Source of the DNA: JBAYIE01 sp041665785
GTDB lineage: Bacteria; Bacteroidota; Bacteroidia; UKL13-3
Length of the DNA: 64,000 nucleotides
Assembly (NCBI GenBank): GCA_041665785.1
Contig: JBAYIE010000020.1
Location: forward strand, 15,281-79,280
Direction: 5' to 3'
The notes beneath the pieces are model-generated. The model did no database searches, was not told where the DNA came from, and saw nothing but the letters and a program-made list of their open reading frames with translations. The position numbers were made by a program, and so were the translations under genes. Shown here one piece after another: positions 60,776 through 64,000 of this stretch; positions within the stretch are counted from its first letter, which is position 1, and each line of letters begins with the position of its first letter.

Positions 60776-62154
60776 GAAGTTTCATTTATACCTTATTGTT
60801 ATTTGTTTGCATTTCTGCCACAGCACAGGAATCAGATTTGGTACATACCGGCGATATTCAAAAGAGTAAGACACCCTTTGCTGATCTGGATATGACCTGG
60901 CAAAACGGAAGCGACCGAAGGGAACGTGATATCTGGAAAGATCTGAGGTATTTTAAGCCTTCAATGTTTCTGGATGTGAACTATACTTATTCGTTACATA
61001 ATCCCATCGATAATACCGTTGTGGGTTCAACCGCGTTAACACGCAACAACGAAGTTCAACTTTCAGCTTTGCACCTGGGTGGCGATTTTGAATATGAGGG
61101 AGCGCGGGCCAGAGTTATGACTCAGTTTGGAACACGTTCGCAGGTTGTACCCCGCAACGACTTCAGCCCATACCGCGGTCAGTATCAGCTGGCAAATGTA
61201 TACCGCTATTTGAGCGAAGCTTATGCAGGTTATCATTTCAATGTTGGGTATGGAATCAATGTGGATGCCGGCCTCTTTATGTCGTATATCGGATTAAATT
61301 CCTTTTATCAGGCCGAGAATTGGGAGTATCAGGCATCTTTCACTTCCGATAATACACCCTGGTTTTTTAATGGAATCAGAATACAATTTCATCCAACACG
61401 TCATCTGAAAATTGAACCGTGGATTATCAACGGTTGGCAAAGCTATGGCAAATTCAATTCCATGCCGGGAGTGGGTGGTAATATTACCTGGGTGCCATCC
61501 GACAACCTGAAACTGCTTACCAATAATTATTATGGAACCGATGCTGCCGGTTTATCTGCACGCAAGCGATTTCATTCCGATAACAGTGTTCTGGTGCGTT
61601 ATTACAACAACCCGCAATCGCATAATGTATCCCGCATGGCATTTTCACTTACCGGTGATATTGGTTTTGAAAAAGGCGCCGGTGTAAATGGTTTTTCGAA
61701 TGGCGATAGCCTTCAGGGACCGGCACAATATTTTGCTAGCGTGATGTTTTACAACCGCATTTGGTTTGCTCAAAACAAATGGGCCTGGACAATTGGAGGG
61801 GGTCTGATGACCAATCCCGGGAGGTATCTGGTGCTGTATCCAACCGGACAGGCAAGTCCATTACCCAATCCCACAAACCCAACACAAACCGAAGGTGCTT
61901 ATCCCTTCAGTGCAAAAGCAGGAGATCTTTTCAAAGGTTGGGACTGTTCGACCAATCTGGATTTTATGCCCAATCAAAGTCTCACGATCAGGCTCGAATG
62001 GGTTTATCGGAATGCCAGTGTGCCTTATTTTGCAGGCCGGGGCGGTGTAACTTCCCGAACCGGATATGCAACTACTCCCTTAGATCCAACATGGCGACCC
62101 GACCTCGTTAAATCTGAAACCAGGATCATTCTGGCGATGTTGTTCAGGATCTAA
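60772..62154 (+). CDS. BBP2-like outer membrane porin
   Basis: 460 aa. Signal peptide MRSFIYTLLLFVCISATAQ. The mature chain has alternating aromatic beta-strands; FKPSMFLDVNYTYSLHNP, AYAGYHFNVGYGINVDAGLFMSYIG and YFAGRGGVTSRTGYATTPL are typical of the BBP2 (PF07642-like) porin family. It ends in a hydrophobic LAMLFRI strand. The start codon overlaps the stop of kup by four bases, so both are translated together. Related porins are found beside Kdp-type K+ genes in Bacteroidota as I recall; here the implied role is passage of K+ through the outer membrane, an inference. Confidence 0.82.
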   Translation: MRSFIYTLLLFVCISATAQESDLVHTGDIQKSKTPFADLDMTWQNGSDRRERDIWKDLRYFKPSMFLDVNYTYSLHNPIDNTVVGSTALTRNNEVQLSALHLGGDFEYEGARARVMTQFGTRSQVVPRNDFSPYRGQYQLANVYRYLSEAYAGYHFNVGYGINVDAGLFMSYIGLNSFYQAENWEYQASFTSDNTPWFFNGIRIQFHPTRHLKIEPWIINGWQSYGKFNSMPGVGGNITWVPSDNLKLLTNNYYGTDAAGLSARKRFHSDNSVLVRYYNNPQSHNVSRMAFSLTGDIGFEKGAGVNGFSNGDSLQGPAQYFASVMFYNRIWFAQNKWAWTIGGGLMTNPGRYLVLYPTGQASPLPNPTNPTQTEGAYPFSAKAGDLFKGWDCSTNLDFMPNQSLTIRLEWVYRNASVPYFAGRGGVTSRTGYATTPLDPTWRPDLVKSETRIILAMLFRI

Positions 62155-62194
62155 GGCAATAGAAGAGAATGGGTTGAATTACATAATTATTTCA

Positions 62195-62220
62195 TCCACC
62201 GTAGCCTTGGCGGAGGTGGA
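62195..62220. repeat. Distant copy of the 125-bp-array hairpin core
   Basis: TCCACCGTAGCCTTGGCGGAGGTGGA, framed by ATAATT-type ends (62181-62227), the same core and frame as in the array at 56423-56698, with two changes in the loop region. Confidence 0.8.
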
Positions 62221-62234
62221 CATAATTTTCGTAC

Positions 62235-62362
62235 AGACGCGATTTATCGCGTCTCATATTCAGACGCGATTTATCTCGTCTCATATTCTTGCTCCAATAA
62301 TTGCATCCGATTATTAAATGCGATAAATCGCATTCATTAATTAGACGCGATAAATCGCGTCT
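62235..62362. repeat. Cluster of AGACGCGAT palindromes
   Basis: Perfect palindromic arms AGACGCGAT/ATCGCGTCT at 62235-62254 and 62343-62362 (the latter with the loop inverted), a one-mismatch copy at 62262-62281, and a related ATGCGAT/ATCGCAT at 62318-62333. They lie between the porin and CNNM genes; the last ends 17 bases before the CNNM start codon. Confidence 0.85.
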
Positions 62363-62379
62363 CTACGTATCTTCGTGTC

Positions 62380-63645
62380 ATGGAAATGCTGATTATTCTG
62401 GGTTTGATTTTATTAAACGGGGTATTTGCCATGTCGGAGATTGCAATGGTTTCTTCTCGCAAATCAAGGCTCGAAACGGCTTTTAAACGAGGCGATCTGG
62501 CAGCAGGAAAAGCACTTGACCTTTCGCGCAATCCGGGAAAATTTCTTTCTACGGTTCAAATTGGCATTACTCTCATAGGTATCCTAACAGGTATTTATAG
62601 CGGAGAAAAAATAGAAGATGATTTAACCGCTTATTTAAACCAATTCGCATTACTTGCTGCATACAGCGAAACGCTTGCTATCACCATCATTGTAATTACC
62701 TTGACTTTCTTTTCGCTGGTTTTGGGAGAGTTGGTTCCTAAACGAATCGGATTAACTATGCCGGAGAAAATTTCAAAACTCCTGGCATTTCCGATGTACT
62801 GGATTTCTATTTTAACCGCACCTTTTACCTGGTTGCTAACATTTACATCCGATCTTTTAATCAGACTATTTCGCATTCAACCTTCGCACGATGGAAAAAT
62901 TACCGAAGAAGAAATAAAAGCCATCATTCAGGAAGGTACTGAAGGAGGTGCTATTCAGGAAATAGAACAGGATATTGTAGAACGTGTATTCAGCATGGGC
63001 GATCGGTTGGTATCCTCGCTAATGACCCACCGCAACGATACCGTCATGTTAAAAACGGATTTCAGCCGTGAAGAAGTGCAGCAAACCGTTAATCGTGAAA
63101 TGCATTCTATATATCCGGTAACCGACCCGGAAATGAACGTGGTTGGAATGATTGCCTTGAAAGATCTGTTTCGACATTTGCAAGATCCTCAATTCATGCT
63201 AACTGATCATATCCGAAAACCTCAATACATCGCCGAAAATATGTCGGCCTACGAGGCACTTAAACTCTTCAAATCCGGTAAAACGCATCAGGCTATTGTG
63301 ATGGATGAATTTGGTCAGATGCAGGGTTTGGTTACCATGAATGACTTGTTGGAAGCTCTGGTGGGTGATGTATCTGAATTTTACGAGTCTGAATTTGTAT
63401 TTACCCAAAGGGCGGATGGCAGCTGGCTCATCGATGGGCAATATCCATTGACTGAATTCCTGCTCAAATTTGATCTGGCCGACCTGAGCAATGATTATCC
63501 GTTCAACACCATCAGCGGTTTAATCCTGCATCAGATTCGCAGAATCCCGGCAGCCGGTGATACCCTGAGATGGCGCAATTTCGAAATTGAAATACTGGAT
63601 ATGGACGGTGCCAGGATTGACAAGGTTTTGGTGACGCAGCTTTGA
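62380..63645 (+). CDS. CNNM/CorC-type (DUF21-CBS) membrane protein
   Basis: 421 aa. The CNNM (DUF21) membrane domain covers residues ~1-185 with helices at ~2-20, ~62-83, ~100-122 and ~137-160 and the motif FAMSEIAMVSSRKSRLE. Two CBS domains follow (~205-330: LVSSLMTHRNDTVML and HIRKPQYIAENMSAYEALKLF with a MDEFGQMQGLVTMNDLLEALVGD motif), then a CorC_HlyC transporter-associated domain (~345-420: WLIDGQYPLTEFLLKFDL). Such proteins are linked to Mg2+/Co2+ efflux or tolerance. A TATCTTCG box just upstream is one mismatch from TAnnTTTG. Confidence 0.93.
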   Translation: MEMLIILGLILLNGVFAMSEIAMVSSRKSRLETAFKRGDLAAGKALDLSRNPGKFLSTVQIGITLIGILTGIYSGEKIEDDLTAYLNQFALLAAYSETLAITIIVITLTFFSLVLGELVPKRIGLTMPEKISKLLAFPMYWISILTAPFTWLLTFTSDLLIRLFRIQPSHDGKITEEEIKAIIQEGTEGGAIQEIEQDIVERVFSMGDRLVSSLMTHRNDTVMLKTDFSREEVQQTVNREMHSIYPVTDPEMNVVGMIALKDLFRHLQDPQFMLTDHIRKPQYIAENMSAYEALKLFKSGKTHQAIVMDEFGQMQGLVTMNDLLEALVGDVSEFYESEFVFTQRADGSWLIDGQYPLTEFLLKFDLADLSNDYPFNTISGLILHQIRRIPAAGDTLRWRNFEIEILDMDGARIDKVLVTQL

Positions 63646-63790
63646 CAATCAGGCCGAATCACGTCTTTGCGTGGTCCCAAATTTCCCCCAACGGTAACCA
63701 CATATCACAAACCTTTACCAGTTAAAACTGGTATGCAACTAACTTGCAATTGCATTTGACAATGCATGTAAAAGCTAATAAAAACACATT

Positions 63791-64000
63791 ATGAAAAAGT
63801 TAGTTTTAAGTATATGCCTTCTGGTATCGGGAGGATATTCTTTTGGGCAAGTTGTCCCCTCTTCCTGCACTGCACCTGATAGCATCATGACTATATACCG
63901 CGAAGATGCCTATCGCTTAACTGTTTTAAGATCTTTACGCAATAACCTTCCTCAACAAGACAGCATTTCCATTTCGGTGGATGAAGCCAATAAAGTATGG
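63791..64000 (+). CDS. Exported protein, truncated at window edge
   Basis: 70 codons open to the window end from the ATG at 63791. The N-terminus MKKLVLSICLLVSGGYSFGQ is a signal peptide. The mature start contains one Cys (SSCTAPDSIMTIYREDAYRLTVLRSL) and is predicted helical; no domain can be named from the part visible. The 145-bp region before it is AT-rich and holds no clear promoter. Confidence 0.65.
   Translation, partial: MKKLVLSICLLVSGGYSFGQVVPSSCTAPDSIMTIYREDAYRLTVLRSLRNNLPQQDSISISVDEANKVW

Overview
The window is chromosomal DNA of a member of the Bacteroidota. The evidence is the set of TonB-dependent receptors with carboxypeptidase-D-like N-terminal domains, four proteins with type IX secretion (T9SS) C-terminal sorting domains, a LytS/LytTR pair, TlpA-like and PQQ-like lipoproteins, a secreted M36 peptidase and a BBP2-type porin. 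Repeated TAnnTTTG boxes just upstream of start codons match the Bacteroidota sigma-factor -7 consensus. I cannot place it below phylum level. I saw no rRNA, tRNA, transposase, integrase or CRISPR array.

Layout. 0-5.5 kb: a truncated fatty acid desaturase, then a compact three-gene operon that looks like a small MukBEF/MksBEF-type SMC complex (ATPase, kleisin-like, MukE-like) with no nuclease gene. 5.5-14.1 kb: TonB receptor, LytS/LytTR two-component pair, pirin, a conserved hypothetical, and an Rrf2 regulator with DUF2490 and TSUP permease genes. 14.3-22.8 kb: mtaB and an envelope cluster (TonB receptor, TPR protein, beta-barrel). 22.8-33.7 kb: five tightly spaced minus-strand genes (tamB, 2OG-Fe oxygenase, secreted arginine/agmatine deiminase, Prc-type protease, SulP transporter). 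33.7-39.4 kb: tsaD, two tandem paralogous exported proteins, an Mpo1-like protein, gatB and a TlpA-like lipoprotein, closed by a strong terminator.

39.5-53.1 kb is an accessory region. It holds an AT-rich block with a PQQ-like lipoprotein and a lipase-like gene split by one in-frame stop, T9SS cargo, two paralogous lipoproteins, two toxin-antitoxin modules (PIN and MazF type) and an M36 peptidase. It is dense in short repeats: an interspersed hairpin family (partly as 80-bp composite units) at 44.1-48.6 kb, local duplications, and a pair of inverted ~150-bp palindromic elements that bracket the MazF module.

53.1-64 kb returns to ordinary genes: a biotin carrier protein, an M1 aminopeptidase lipoprotein, a 125-bp tandem array, then a potassium-related cluster (KdpD-like kinase without the usual N-terminal domain, KdpE, Kup, BBP2 porin), a further set of palindromic repeats, a CNNM/CorC-family membrane protein and a truncated exported protein.
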